From positions 310,001 to 374,000 of the forward strand of contig NZ_FTNF01000003.1 in NCBI RefSeq assembly GCF_900156065.1: 64,000 bases of DNA, in the 5' to 3' direction. This DNA is from Micromonospora avicenniae. GTDB taxonomy: Bacteria > Actinomycetota > Actinomycetes > Mycobacteriales > Micromonosporaceae. Numbering within the stretch: position 1 is the stretch's first letter; each line of letters opens with the position of its first letter. The notes under the pieces are model-generated. The model was not told where the DNA came from and searched no databases. It saw only the letters and a list, made by a program, of their open reading frames with translations. Positions 7,575-16,723 of this stretch are shown here, piece by piece. The position numbers were made by a program, and so were the translations under genes.

Positions 7575-8528
7575 TTGGCGATCACCACCGTCCCGGGTAC
7601 CACCAGACCGGGTCGCCCCTCATCGCCGTACGCGGAACGGCCACGGCGTACGAGCCTGGGCCGCAAGGTACGCGACAACCTCACCGGGCACGCGTTCCTG
7701 ATCGGTGCGGTCCTCTGCTTCGCCCTCTTCTCCTGGTATCCGATGATCCGCGGCGTCGTGATGAGCTTCCAGCGCACTCGGCGCGGTGTCACCACCTGGG
7801 TGGGCTGGGACAACTACACCCGCATCATCGACGACCCCAGCTTCTGGACCGCCTGGAAGAACACCTTCTACTTCACCGTCCTCGCGCTGGTCCTCGGGTA
7901 CGCGGTGCCGTTCTTCGTGGCGATCCTGCTCAACGAGCTGCGCCACGCCAAGGGGTACCTGCGGGTCCTGGTCTACCTGCCGGTGATGCTGCCGCCGGCC
8001 TCGGCGCTCTTCCTCTTCAAGTTCTACGCGTACGACCCCAGCGAGGCGGGACTCTTCAACGCGATTCTCAAGGCCCTGCACCTGCCCACCTCCCAGTGGA
8101 TGCAGTCCCCGGGGATGACGATGCCGGCGATGGTGATCGCCTCGACCTGGATGAACATGGGCGGCGCCGTACTCATCTATCTGGCGGCGTTGCAGAACAT
8201 CCCCGGCGAGCTCTACGAGGCGGCCGAACTCGACGGCGCCGGGATCTGGCGCCGGATCTGGAACGTGACCATCCCGCAGACCCGGCTGATCCTCGCCCTC
8301 ATGGCGATGATGCAGATCGTCGCCACGATGCAACTCTTCATCGAACCGCTGATCCTCGCCAACGGCGCGGGGGCGGAGGACTCGGCGACCTCGGTCGCGT
8401 ACCTCATCTACCAGCACGGGTTCTTCCAGAACGATCTCAACGGCGCCGCGGCGCTCGGCGTGATCATGCTCGTGGTGCTCGCCGGTTTCTCCGCGGTCTA
8501 CCTGCGGCTGACGGCGAAACAGGACTAG
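7575..8528 (+). CDS. Sugar ABC transporter permease (MalF-type)
   Basis: Inner-membrane subunit of the sugar importer. The 317 residues include a basic cytoplasmic N-terminus, six or so hydrophobic segments, and the EAA loop (Tyr-Glu-Ala-Ala-Glu-Leu-Asp-Gly-Ala, about residues 215-223) that contacts the ATPase. The start is TTG 7575 with AGGAG at 7564-7568. The next permease starts 12 bp after its stop, so they are one operon. No ATPase gene is in the locus; as in many actinobacteria, a shared MsiK-type ATPase elsewhere is expected. Confidence 0.92.
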   Translation: MAITTVPGTTRPGRPSSPYAERPRRTSLGRKVRDNLTGHAFLIGAVLCFALFSWYPMIRGVVMSFQRTRRGVTTWVGWDNYTRIIDDPSFWTAWKNTFYFTVLALVLGYAVPFFVAILLNELRHAKGYLRVLVYLPVMLPPASALFLFKFYAYDPSEAGLFNAILKALHLPTSQWMQSPGMTMPAMVIASTWMNMGGAVLIYLAALQNIPGELYEAAELDGAGIWRRIWNVTIPQTRLILALMAMMQIVATMQLFIEPLILANGAGAEDSATSVAYLIYQHGFFQNDLNGAAALGVIMLVVLAGFSAVYLRLTAKQD

Positions 8529-8540
8529 GACGGACGAGAA

Positions 8541-9428
8541 ATGGCACACGACTCCGGCACCCGGACCCTCATCTCGCACGCCCAGCTTCGGCGCGGGCGC
8601 GGCAAGGCGATCTACTGGACGCTGGTCGCCGTCGTGGTCGTGGGCTTCACGCTCGTCTTCCTCGGGCCGCTCTACTGGATGGTCACCGGGGCGCTCAAGT
8701 CCGGCCAGGAGATCGCACAGACCCCGCCGTCGCTCTTCCCCCAGGACCCGCAGTGGCAGAACTACGCCGACGCGTGGAACAACCTGGCTCTCGCCAAGCT
8801 GCTCTTCAACACGTTCTACTACGCGGCCGGCGCGGTGCTGTTCCAGCTCGTCCTCGACACCGCCGCCGCGTACGCGATGTCGAAGCTCCGCCCGATCTTC
8901 GGCAACGCGATCCTCGCCATGATGCTGGCGACGCTGATGATCCCGGCGATGGTCCTCATCGTCCCGCAGTACGTGACGGTGATCGACCTGCCGATCCTGC
9001 ACATCAACCTGCTCGACTCGCCGTTCGCGATCTGGCTGCCCCTGGTCGCGAACGCGTTCAACATCTTCCTCCTCAAACGGTTCTTCGACTCGATCCCGGA
9101 GGACCTGATGGCGGCCGCCCTCATCGACGGGGCGACGGCGCTGCGCACGCTCTGGTCGGTCGTCCTGCCGATGTCGCGTCCCATCCTCGGGGTGGTGTCG
9201 ATCTTCGCCGTGACCGCGGTGTGGAAGGACTTCCTCTGGCCGAAGCTGGTGATGCCGTCGCCCGAGACGCGCACGGTCAGCGTCGGCATCTACGCCTTCG
9301 CGGGTGGTACGCCGATGAACGTGGTGATCGCCGCATCGGTCATCGCCGCGATCCCGACCGTGATCATCTTTTTGATCTTCCAGCGCAACATTATGTCCGG
9401 TCTGACCACGGGGAGCCTCAAGGGTTAG
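8541..9428 (+). CDS. Sugar ABC transporter permease (MalG-type)
   Basis: Second membrane subunit of the importer (295 residues). It has an N-terminal transmembrane segment (about residues 27-50), multiple further hydrophobic stretches, and an EAA-type loop (Met-Ala-Ala-Ala-Leu-Ile-Asp-Gly-Ala, about residue 190). The ATG at 8541 is preceded by GGACGAGAA. It pairs with the upstream MalF-type permease, and its partner choice follows from operon order. A GH13 enzyme gene follows 150 bp downstream. Confidence 0.92.
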   Translation: MAHDSGTRTLISHAQLRRGRGKAIYWTLVAVVVVGFTLVFLGPLYWMVTGALKSGQEIAQTPPSLFPQDPQWQNYADAWNNLALAKLLFNTFYYAAGAVLFQLVLDTAAAYAMSKLRPIFGNAILAMMLATLMIPAMVLIVPQYVTVIDLPILHINLLDSPFAIWLPLVANAFNIFLLKRFFDSIPEDLMAAALIDGATALRTLWSVVLPMSRPILGVVSIFAVTAVWKDFLWPKLVMPSPETRTVSVGIYAFAGGTPMNVVIAASVIAAIPTVIIFLIFQRNIMSGLTTGSLKG

Positions 9429-9503
9429 CTCTCGATCCCCGGGGTGCTGCGCGTCCTCGGGTGCGGCCGACGAGGCCGGACGCACCGGCGCGACCCCTCC
9501 CGC

Positions 9504-9524
9504 GGCGAACAACGATCGTTCGCC
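9504..9524. promoter_or_regulatory. Palindromic site upstream of the GH13 gene
   Basis: GGCGAAC and GTTCGCC flank a 7-base core (9504-9524), and a perfect 10-bp palindrome AACGATCGTT lies at 9511-9520. Position and symmetry suggest an operator for this gene, but its centre is AT, not the CG usual for LacI-family sites. Confidence 0.4.
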
Positions 9525-9573
9525 CGGTACAGAACTAGGTCCGGCGAACCCGCCGACGTAACGCAGAAAGCAG

Positions 9574-11235
9574 GTGCTCGTGTCCACAGCAGACGGTAGT
9601 CCGTGGTGGCGTGGAGCGGTGATCTACCAGGTTTACCCGCGTAGCTTCGCCGACGGCAACGGCGACGGGATCGGCGACATCGCCGGGATCAGGTCCCGGC
9701 TCAACTACCTGTCCACGCTCGGCGTCGACGCGATCTGGTTCAGCCCCTGGTATCCCTCGCCGATGGCCGACGCCGGCTACGACGTGGCCGACTACCGCGA
9801 CATCGACCCGGTGTTCGGCACGCTGGCGGAGGCGGAGGCGCTGATCGCGGAGGCACATGCGCTCGGTATCAGGACGATCGTCGACGTCGTGCCGAACCAC
9901 TGCTCCGACGCACACCCCTGGTTCCAGGCGGCACTCGCCGGCGGACCGGACGCGCCCGAGCGGGATCTGTTCTGGTTCCGTCCCGGCCGGGGCCCGAACG
10001 GCGATCAGCGGCCCACCGACTGGGTCGGCGAGTTCGGCGGCGAGACGTGGACCCGCACCACCGATCCGGACGGCACCCCCGGCGACTGGTACCTGCACCT
10101 GTTCACCGCCGAACAGCCCGACTTCAACTGGGACCACCCGAGGGTGCGCGCGGAGTTCGAGGACATCCTGCGGTTCTGGTTCGACCGGGGAGTGGACGGT
10201 ATCCGGATCGACTCGGCCGGGTTGCTGGTCAAGGACGGCTCGCTGCCGGAGACGCTGCCCGGGCGGCCGCACCCGTTCCGCGACCTCGACGGCGTGCACG
10301 AGATCTACCGCGCCTGGCGGCGGGTCGCCGACTCCTACCCCGGCGACCGGGCGCTGATCGGCGAGGTGTGGATGCCGGACCGGCAGCGGTTCGCCAACTA
10401 CCTGCGCCCGGACGAGCTGCACGCGGCGTTCAACTTCGACTTCCTCGGCTGCGCCTGGGACGCCGCCGCGTTGCGCGAGAGCATCGACGGGACGCTGAGC
10501 GCCCACGCGCCGGTCGGCGCGCCGGCCACCTGGGTCCTCTCCAATCACGACGTGACCCGGCACGTCACCCGCTACGGCCGGGCCGACACCACGTTCAGCT
10601 TCGCCGCGAAGCGCGAAGGGATCCCCACCGACCTGGAGCTGGGCACCCGGCGGGCCCGGGCCGCAGCGCTGCTGTCGCTGTCGCTGCCCGGTGCGGCCTA
10701 CGTCTACCAGGGCGAGGAGCTGGGCCTCTGGGAGGTCGAGGACATTCCGCGTGAGCTGCGGCAGGACCCGATGCACTTCCGCTCGGGTGGTGTCGACCCG
10801 GGCCGTGACGGGTGCCGCGTCCCGCTGCCCTGGTCCGGCGAGACGCCGCCGTTCGACTTCAGCCCGGACGAGGCGACGGGGACGCCGTGGCTTCCCCAAC
10901 CGGCCGACTGGAAGGACCGGACGGCGCAGGCGCAGGCCGGCGACGAGCGATCGATGCTGGAGTTGTACCGGCGGGCGATCGCCATCCGCCGGGCCGACCC
11001 CGCGCTCGGCGACGGCGCGATGACCTGGCTGCCCGCTCCGGAGGGGGTGCTCGCCTACCACCGCTCACCCGGCTTCACCTGCCTGGTCAACATCTCCGCC
11101 GGGGCGGTGCCCCTGCCGCCGCACACCGAGCGGCTGCTCGCCAGCGGCCCGCTCGACGACGACCTGCTGCCGCCGGACACCGCCGTCTGGCTGCGCACCG
11201 CCGAACCGATTCCCGCCGGTTCCGACCCGGCCTGA
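9574..11235 (+). CDS. GH13 alpha-glucosidase / oligo-alpha-glucosidase
   Basis: Predicted cytoplasmic hydrolase of alpha-linked gluco-oligosaccharides delivered by the adjacent importer; no signal peptide. The 553 residues show the GH13 regions: Asp-Val-Val-Pro-Asn-His near 104-109, Ile-Arg-Ile-Asp with nucleophile Asp213, Gly-Glu-Val with acid/base Glu264, and Asn-His-Asp with Asp326. Length and N-terminus (trehalose-synthase/oligoglucosidase-like WWRGAVIYQVYPRSF) fit the alpha-glucosidase subgroup. The exact linkage preference is not readable from sequence. The start is GTG 9574 or GTG 9580. It is followed by a strong hairpin. Confidence 0.92.
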   Translation: MLVSTADGSPWWRGAVIYQVYPRSFADGNGDGIGDIAGIRSRLNYLSTLGVDAIWFSPWYPSPMADAGYDVADYRDIDPVFGTLAEAEALIAEAHALGIRTIVDVVPNHCSDAHPWFQAALAGGPDAPERDLFWFRPGRGPNGDQRPTDWVGEFGGETWTRTTDPDGTPGDWYLHLFTAEQPDFNWDHPRVRAEFEDILRFWFDRGVDGIRIDSAGLLVKDGSLPETLPGRPHPFRDLDGVHEIYRAWRRVADSYPGDRALIGEVWMPDRQRFANYLRPDELHAAFNFDFLGCAWDAAALRESIDGTLSAHAPVGAPATWVLSNHDVTRHVTRYGRADTTFSFAAKREGIPTDLELGTRRARAAALLSLSLPGAAYVYQGEELGLWEVEDIPRELRQDPMHFRSGGVDPGRDGCRVPLPWSGETPPFDFSPDEATGTPWLPQPADWKDRTAQAQAGDERSMLELYRRAIAIRRADPALGDGAMTWLPAPEGVLAYHRSPGFTCLVNISAGAVPLPPHTERLLASGPLDDDLLPPDTAVWLRTAEPIPAGSDPA

Positions 11236-11242
11236 TCCCGCC

Positions 11243-11272
11243 GTGCCGGCGGCTCCGTCCCGCCGCCGGCAC
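11243..11272 (+). terminator. Terminator hairpin after the GH13 gene
   Basis: GTGCCGGCGG (11243-11252) pairs with CCGCCGGCAC (11263-11272) around a 10-base loop, eight bases after the TGA. Confidence 0.6.
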
Positions 11273-11370
11273 CGCACCCGCACCACCCGGCGGTGCCCTC
11301 CCACCGCCGGCTTTCCGCCAGCCCGCCGGCCCGGCCGGCCGAGACCGACCCGGAGGTAGCTGCCGCACAC

Positions 11371-11444
11371 CGCAACGCATCGGGGGGACCGCAACGCACG
11401 GGGGGGACCGCAACGCACGGGGGGACTGCAACGCACGGGGGGAT
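11371..11444. repeat. Four tandem 18-19-bp G-rich repeats upstream of the GH87 gene
   Basis: Four near-identical units of the form CGCAACGCACGGGGGGAC run head to tail from 11371. Units differ mainly in the length of the G-run and one C/T change. They lie in the 376-bp gap between the GH13 terminator and the exported glucanase, about 170 bp before its start. The spacing suggests a regulator array or slippage-generated repeat. Nothing else recognisable is in this gap. Confidence 0.8.
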
Positions 11445-11611
11445 CTGGACCACCGACGAGAGGGAGAGCCCAGCTCATGCCCGATCACGCCACCACCACC
11501 CACCCCGAAGAGCCCGCGCCCGACCGGCTACACCTTCGAGCCGGCGCCCGCCACACCCCGCACCACCGCACACGCCTCTCCACGTCCCCCGGGAAGAAGG
11601 TGTCCGCAACC

Positions 11612-14600
11612 ATGTCCAGATTCCGTACCCGAGTGATCGCGGTACTGGCCGTGATCGGCCTGGCCGTCACCGCGGCCCCGGCACCACCCGCCGCCGCTGC
11701 GGGCGGCCCGAACCTCGCCGCCGGCAGGAGCACCTCCGCGAGCAGCACCAACGCCCCGTACGTCGCCGCGAACCTGATCGACGGCAACCAGGGCAGCTAC
11801 TGGGAGAGCAGCGGTGCCCTCCCGCAGTGGGCCCAGGTGGACCTCGGCTCCAGCCGGTCGATCGACCAGGTGATCCTCAAGCTGCCCGGCAGCTGGGAGG
11901 CGCGTACCCAGACGCTCTCCGTGCAGGGCAGCGCGGACGGCAGCGGCTTCAGCACCATCGTCTCCGCCGCCGGGCGGTCGTTCAGCCCGGCCGGCGGCAA
12001 CACCGTGACCATCAACTTCCCGGCCACCAGCACCCGGTTCGTCCGCGTCCACGTCACCGCGAACACCGGTTGGCCGGCCGCCCAGCTCGCCGAGCTGGAG
12101 GTGTACGGCGCGGCGACCTCGTCGACCAACCTGGCGCTCGGCAAGGCGATGGCGGAGAGCAGCCACGCCGACGTCTACGGCGCGGCCAATGCCAACGACG
12201 GCAACGCCGGCACCTACTGGGAGAGCGCCAACAACGCCTTCCCGCAGTGGATCCAGGTGGACCTGGCCGCCACGGTGAACGTCAACCGGCTGGTGCTCAA
12301 ACTGCCCGGCGGCTGGGGCGCGCGCAGCCAGACGTTGACCGTGCTGGGCAGCACCAACGGGTCGAGCTTCAGCACCCTGGTCGCCTCGGCGTCGTACGCC
12401 TTCAACCCCGGCTCCGGCAACTCCGTCACCGTCGACGTGCCCAACGCCGCCACCCGCTACGTCCGCCTGCTGGTCACGGCGAACACCGGTTGGCCCGCCG
12501 GGCAGCTCTCCGAGCTGGAGGTCTACGGCCCGGCGACCGGCGACACCCAGCCGCCCTCGGCGCCCGGCAACCTCGCCTTCACCGAACCGGCCGCCGACCA
12601 GGTCCGGCTCACCTGGACCGCGTCGAGCGACAACGTGGGCGTGACCGGCTACGACATCTACGCCAACGGGGTGCTGCGCACCAGCGTCGTCGGTTCGACG
12701 CTCACGTACACCGACACCCAGCCGGCCTCCGCCACGGTGACCTACCAGGTACGGGCCCGGGACGCCGCCGGCAACGTGTCGGCGAACAGCAACTCGGTGA
12801 CCCGCACCGGCAACACCGGTGACACCATGGCGCCGACCGCGCCGGGCAACCTGGCCTACACCCAGCCGGCGAGTGGGCAGATCCGGCTGACCTGGACCGC
12901 GGCGACCGACAACGTCGGGGTGACCGGCTACGACGTGTACGCCAACGGCACGTTGCGCGGCAGCGTCAACGGTTCCACGCTGACGTATACCGACAGCCAG
13001 CCCGCGTCGGCGACCGTCTCCTACTTCGTCCGGGCCCGGGACGCGGCGGGGAACGTGTCGGCGAACAGCAACATCGTCACCCGCCCCGGCAGCACGCCGG
13101 GCGGCAGCAACCTCGCCGTCGGCAAGCCGATCACCGCCTCCTCGGTGGTGCACATCTTCAACGCCGTCAACGCCAACGACGACGACGTCACCACCTACTG
13201 GGAGGGCGCGCCCGGGGCGTACCCGAGCACGCTGACCGTGGCGCTCGGCGCGAACGCGACGGTCAACTCGCTGGTGGTGAAGCTCAACCCCGATCCGGTC
13301 TGGGGACCGCGCACCCAGACGTTCCAGGTGCTCGGCCGGGAGCAGTCGGCCTCCGGGTTCACCACGCTGGTCGGGTCGGCCACCTACTCGTTCAACCCGG
13401 CGAGCGGCAACACGGTGACCATCCCGGTCTCGGCGACCGCCGCCGACGTCCGGCTCCAGTTCACCGCGAACTCCGGCTCGTCCAACGGGCAGGTCGCCGA
13501 GCTTCAGGTGATCGGCGTACCGGCCCCGAACCCGGACCTCACGGTCACCGGTCTCACCGCGTCACCCGCCGCGCCGGTCGAGACCGACTCGATCACCCTC
13601 TCCGCCACGGTCCGCAACGCCGGCACCGCGGGCTCCGCGGCCACGGCCGTCGGCCTCTACCTGGGTACGACGAAGGTCGGCACGGCGAATGTCGGCGCGC
13701 TGGCCGCCGGCGCGTCGACCACCGTCTCGGCGAACATCGGCCCGCGCAACGCCGGCAGCTACGAACTCGTGGCGAAGGTCGACGAGGCCAACACGGTGAT
13801 CGAGCAGAACGAGGCGAACAACAGCTACACCAGCCCCAACGCGCTCACCGTCAGCCCGGTGGCCAGCTCCGACCTGGTGGCCTCGGCGGTGACCTGGTCA
13901 CCTGGCACACCGAGCGCCGGAGCCACGGTCGACTTCGCGGTGACCATCCGCAACCAGGGCACTGTCGCCTCGGCGGCGGGCGCGCACGGCATCACGCTAA
14001 CCGTGGTCAACGACTCGGGCACCGTGGTCCGCACGCTGACCGGCTCGTACAGCGGCACCATCGCGGCCGGCGCGACCGCCGGGCCGGTGAGCCTCGGCGG
14101 CTGGACGGCGGCCAACGGCCGGTACACCGTCCGGGTGGTGCTCGCCGACGACGCCAACGAGCTGCCGGTGAAGCGGCAGAACAACACCAGCGAGCGGCCG
14201 CTCTTCGTCGGGCGCGGGGCGAACCTGCCGTACGACATGTACGAGGCCGAGGAGGGCACGGTCGGTGGCGGGGCGCAGGTGCTCGCGCCGAACCGGACCA
14301 TCGGTGACCTGGCCGGCGAGGCGTCCGGCCGGCGAGCGGTCACCCTCAACAACAACGGCGCGTACGTCGAGTGGACCACCAAGGCCCCGGCCAACGCGCT
14401 GGTGACCCGGTTCTCGATCCCGGACGCGCCGGGCGGCGGTGGCATCGACTCGACGTTGAACATCTACGTCGACGGGGTGCTGCACAAGCCGATCAGCCTC
14501 ACCTCGAAGCACATCTGGCTGTACGGCGCCGAGGCCGGCCCGAGCGACTCGCCGAGCGCGGGGCCGCCCCGGCACCTCTACGACGAGGCGAACGTCCTGC

Positions 14601-15898
14601 TGAACTCCACGATCCCGGCCGGCAGCCGGATCCGGCTGCAGAAGGACCCGGCCAACAACACCACGTACGCCATCGACTTCATCAACCTGGAGCAGGTGTC
14701 GCCGCGGGCCAACCCGGACCCGGCCCGGTACAAGGTGCCGAACGGGTTCAGCCACTCCGACGTGCAGAACGCCCTGGACGCGGTGCGGATGGACACCTCC
14801 GGCACGCTGACCGGTGTCTACCTGCCGGCCGGCACGTACGAGACCTCGCAGAAGTTCCAGGTCTACGGCAAGCCGGTCAAGGTCGTCGGCGCCGGCATGT
14901 GGTTCACCCGCTTCCAGACCCCGACGTCGCAGCAGAACACCGACGCCGGTTTCCGGGTGGAACCCTCGGCCAGCGGGTCGTCCTTCGAGCACCTCGCCTT
15001 CTTCGGCAACTACACCAACCGGATCGACGGGCCGGGGAAGGTCTGGGGTGAGCTGAAGGACGTCGACGACATGACCCTGGACAACGTCTGGGTCGAGCAC
15101 ACCGTCTGCGCGTACTGGGGGGTCAGCGTCAGCGGCCTCACCATCACGAACAGCCGGTTCCGCAACACCTTCGCCGACGCGGTCAACATGACCAACGGCA
15201 GCACCGACAACCGGGTCGCCAACTCGGAGGGCCGGTCCAACGGTGACGACGCGTTCGCGCTCTTCTCCGCCACCGACCAGGGCGCGTCGACCGGCAACCA
15301 CGGCAACGTGTTCGAGAACCTGACCGCCACGCTGACCTGGCGGGCGGCGGGCATCGCGGTGTACGGCGGCTACGACAACGTGTTCCGCAACCTCTACATC
15401 GCCGACCAGTTGACGTACTCCGGCATCACGATCAGTTCGCTGGACTTCGGCTACCCGTTCATCGGGTTCGGAGCCAGCCCACCCACCCGGTTCGAGAACA
15501 TCTCCCTGATCCGGTCCGGCGGCCACTTCTGGGGCGCGCAGACCTTCCCGGCGATCTGGATCTTCTCGGCGTCGAAGGAGTTCCGCGGTATCCGGGTCAC
15601 GGACGTGGACATCGTGGACCCGACGTACTCCGGGATCATGTTCCAGACCAAGTACACCGGCAGCCAGCCGGAGAACCCGGTCACCGACACGGTCTTCACC
15701 AACGTCTCGATCTCCGGGGCGCGGCGCAGCGGAGACGCCTTCGACGCCAAGTCGGGCTTCGCCATCTGGGCGAACGAGATGCCCGAGCCGGGTCAGGGCC
15801 CGGCGGTCGGTTCGGCGACCTTCACCAACCTGCGGCTGACCGACAACGACGTCGACATCAGGAACACCACCTCGACGTTCACCATCATCCGCAACTGA
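11612..15898 (+). CDS. Secreted multidomain GH87 alpha-1,3-glucanase (mutanase/mycodextranase type)
   Basis: Exported polysaccharide hydrolase of 1,428 residues. Order: signal peptide (1-30); discoidin/F5-8C domains (about 31-169 and 171-308); Fn3 repeats (313-400, 407-493); a third discoidin (498-635); CARDB repeats (641-746, 752-866); a CBM6/35-like module beginning Tyr-Glu-Ala-Glu-Glu (873-1030); and a right-handed beta-helix catalytic domain (1033-1428). In the helix, Asp1189 and the pair Asp1212-Asp1213 have 23/24 spacing. This equals my recollection of the three catalytic Asp of GH87 alpha-1,3-glucanases. Enzyme class therefore rests on fold, module set and Asp spacing. ATG 11612 is chosen for the signal peptide; the frame is open farther upstream. 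With the LacI-ABC-GH13 genes it forms a likely alpha-1,3-glucan utilisation locus. Confidence 0.82.
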   Translation: MSRFRTRVIAVLAVIGLAVTAAPAPPAAAAGGPNLAAGRSTSASSTNAPYVAANLIDGNQGSYWESSGALPQWAQVDLGSSRSIDQVILKLPGSWEARTQTLSVQGSADGSGFSTIVSAAGRSFSPAGGNTVTINFPATSTRFVRVHVTANTGWPAAQLAELEVYGAATSSTNLALGKAMAESSHADVYGAANANDGNAGTYWESANNAFPQWIQVDLAATVNVNRLVLKLPGGWGARSQTLTVLGSTNGSSFSTLVASASYAFNPGSGNSVTVDVPNAATRYVRLLVTANTGWPAGQLSELEVYGPATGDTQPPSAPGNLAFTEPAADQVRLTWTASSDNVGVTGYDIYANGVLRTSVVGSTLTYTDTQPASATVTYQVRARDAAGNVSANSNSVTRTGNTGDTMAPTAPGNLAYTQPASGQIRLTWTAATDNVGVTGYDVYANGTLRGSVNGSTLTYTDSQPASATVSYFVRARDAAGNVSANSNIVTRPGSTPGGSNLAVGKPITASSVVHIFNAVNANDDDVTTYWEGAPGAYPSTLTVALGANATVNSLVVKLNPDPVWGPRTQTFQVLGREQSASGFTTLVGSATYSFNPASGNTVTIPVSATAADVRLQFTANSGSSNGQVAELQVIGVPAPNPDLTVTGLTASPAAPVETDSITLSATVRNAGTAGSAATAVGLYLGTTKVGTANVGALAAGASTTVSANIGPRNAGSYELVAKVDEANTVIEQNEANNSYTSPNALTVSPVASSDLVASAVTWSPGTPSAGATVDFAVTIRNQGTVASAAGAHGITLTVVNDSGTVVRTLTGSYSGTIAAGATAGPVSLGGWTAANGRYTVRVVLADDANELPVKRQNNTSERPLFVGRGANLPYDMYEAEEGTVGGGAQVLAPNRTIGDLAGEASGRRAVTLNNNGAYVEWTTKAPANALVTRFSIPDAPGGGGIDSTLNIYVDGVLHKPISLTSKHIWLYGAEAGPSDSPSAGPPRHLYDEANVLLNSTIPAGSRIRLQKDPANNTTYAIDFINLEQVSPRANPDPARYKVPNGFSHSDVQNALDAVRMDTSGTLTGVYLPAGTYETSQKFQVYGKPVKVVGAGMWFTRFQTPTSQQNTDAGFRVEPSASGSSFEHLAFFGNYTNRIDGPGKVWGELKDVDDMTLDNVWVEHTVCAYWGVSVSGLTITNSRFRNTFADAVNMTNGSTDNRVANSEGRSNGDDAFALFSATDQGASTGNHGNVFENLTATLTWRAAGIAVYGGYDNVFRNLYIADQLTYSGITISSLDFGYPFIGFGASPPTRFENISLIRSGGHFWGAQTFPAIWIFSASKEFRGIRVTDVDIVDPTYSGIMFQTKYTGSQPENPVTDTVFTNVSISGARRSGDAFDAKSGFAIWANEMPEPGQGPAVGSATFTNLRLTDNDVDIRNTTSTFTIIRN

Positions 15899-15910
15899 CC
15901 GTCCACAGCT

Positions 15911-15948
15911 GGACGCCGCCGGGGGAGGCCATTCTCCCGGCGGCGTCC
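15911..15948. terminator. Bidirectional terminator between GH87 and enoyl-CoA hydratase genes
   Basis: Perfect 13-bp arms (15911-15923 and 15936-15948, GGACGCCGCCGGG and complement) enclose a 12-base loop. They sit between two convergent genes whose stops are 12 and 11 bp away. Confidence 0.8.
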
Positions 15949-15958
15949 GCCGTTCCGG

Positions 15959-16723
15959 TCAGCCGGCCGGAACGCCGTGCCGGCCGGCGCCGGCGGCGAA
16001 CCGGGCCGCGCCCGCCACCGCGTCCGCGGCCAGCGACTCCATCCCGTACGCCAGCTCGCTCGCCATCGCCGCGGGATCGGGCAGCCCGGCGCCGGCGAGC
16101 ACCGCCGCCCGGTCGTTGCGCAGGCAGGGCTGCGGGTGCCGCGCCAGCTCGGCGGCCAACCGCTCGGCCTCCGCCCGCGCCGTGCCCGGCGCGACCAGGC
16201 GGTTGACCAGACCCATGCCGTACGCCTCCTGCGCCGGCACGGCCCTGCCGGTGAGGATCAGGTCCATCGCGCGGCTCTCGCCGATGAGCCGGGGCAGCCG
16301 GACGGTGCCCCCGTCGATCAGTGGGACACCCCAACGTCGGCAGAACACGCCGAGCACCGCGTCGGCCTCGGCGACCCGTAGATCGCACCAGAGCGCCAGC
16401 TCCAGACCCCCGGCGACGGCGTACCCGGAGATCGCCGCGATCACCGGCTTGCCCAGGGCCAGCCGGGTGGGGCCCATCGGGCCGTCCCCGTCCGGCTCCA
16501 CTCGGTTGCCGCTCGGCGTGCCGATCGCCTTCAGGTCGGCGCCGGCGCAGAACGTGCCGCCGGCACCCCAGAGCACCGCGACCGAGGCGTCCGGGTCGGC
16601 GTCGAAGGCGCGGAACGCGTCGGCCAGCGCCCGCGCGGTCGGCCCGTCCACGGCGTTGCGCGCCGCCGGCCGGTCCAGGATCACAGTGGTCACCGGTCCG
16701 TGACGTTCGACCCGTACACCCAT
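15959..16723 (-). CDS. Enoyl-CoA hydratase/isomerase (crotonase) family protein
   Basis: Crotonase-fold enzyme of 254 residues that acts on an acyl-CoA. The oxyanion-hole segments are present: Ala-Gly-Ala-Asp-Leu-Lys (about 65-70) and Gly-Tyr-Ala-Val-Ala-Gly-Gly-Leu-Glu-Leu-Ala (about 100-110), which includes the first catalytic-Glu position. The second Glu of true hydratases (a Pro-Glu in the following helix) is not seen; the region reads Cys-Arg-Arg-Trp-Gly-Val-Pro. Substrate and reaction are therefore open. ATG 16723 was preferred over GTG 16729 and ATG 16756 because the fold starts there; no strong ribosome site is seen. Divergent from bluB. Confidence 0.85.
   Translation of the reverse strand: MGVRVERHGPVTTVILDRPAARNAVDGPTARALADAFRAFDADPDASVAVLWGAGGTFCAGADLKAIGTPSGNRVEPDGDGPMGPTRLALGKPVIAAISGYAVAGGLELALWCDLRVAEADAVLGVFCRRWGVPLIDGGTVRLPRLIGESRAMDLILTGRAVPAQEAYGMGLVNRLVAPGTARAEAERLAAELARHPQPCLRNDRAAVLAGAGLPDPAAMASELAYGMESLAADAVAGAARFAAGAGRHGVPAG

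Noticed and set aside
9511..9520. LacI operator upstream of the GH13 gene
   Set aside because: The palindrome is centred on AT, not CG as LacI-family sites usually are; kept only as a generic palindrome.
11371..11444. Possible CRISPR array
   Set aside because: Units are 18-19 bp and contiguous with no spacers.
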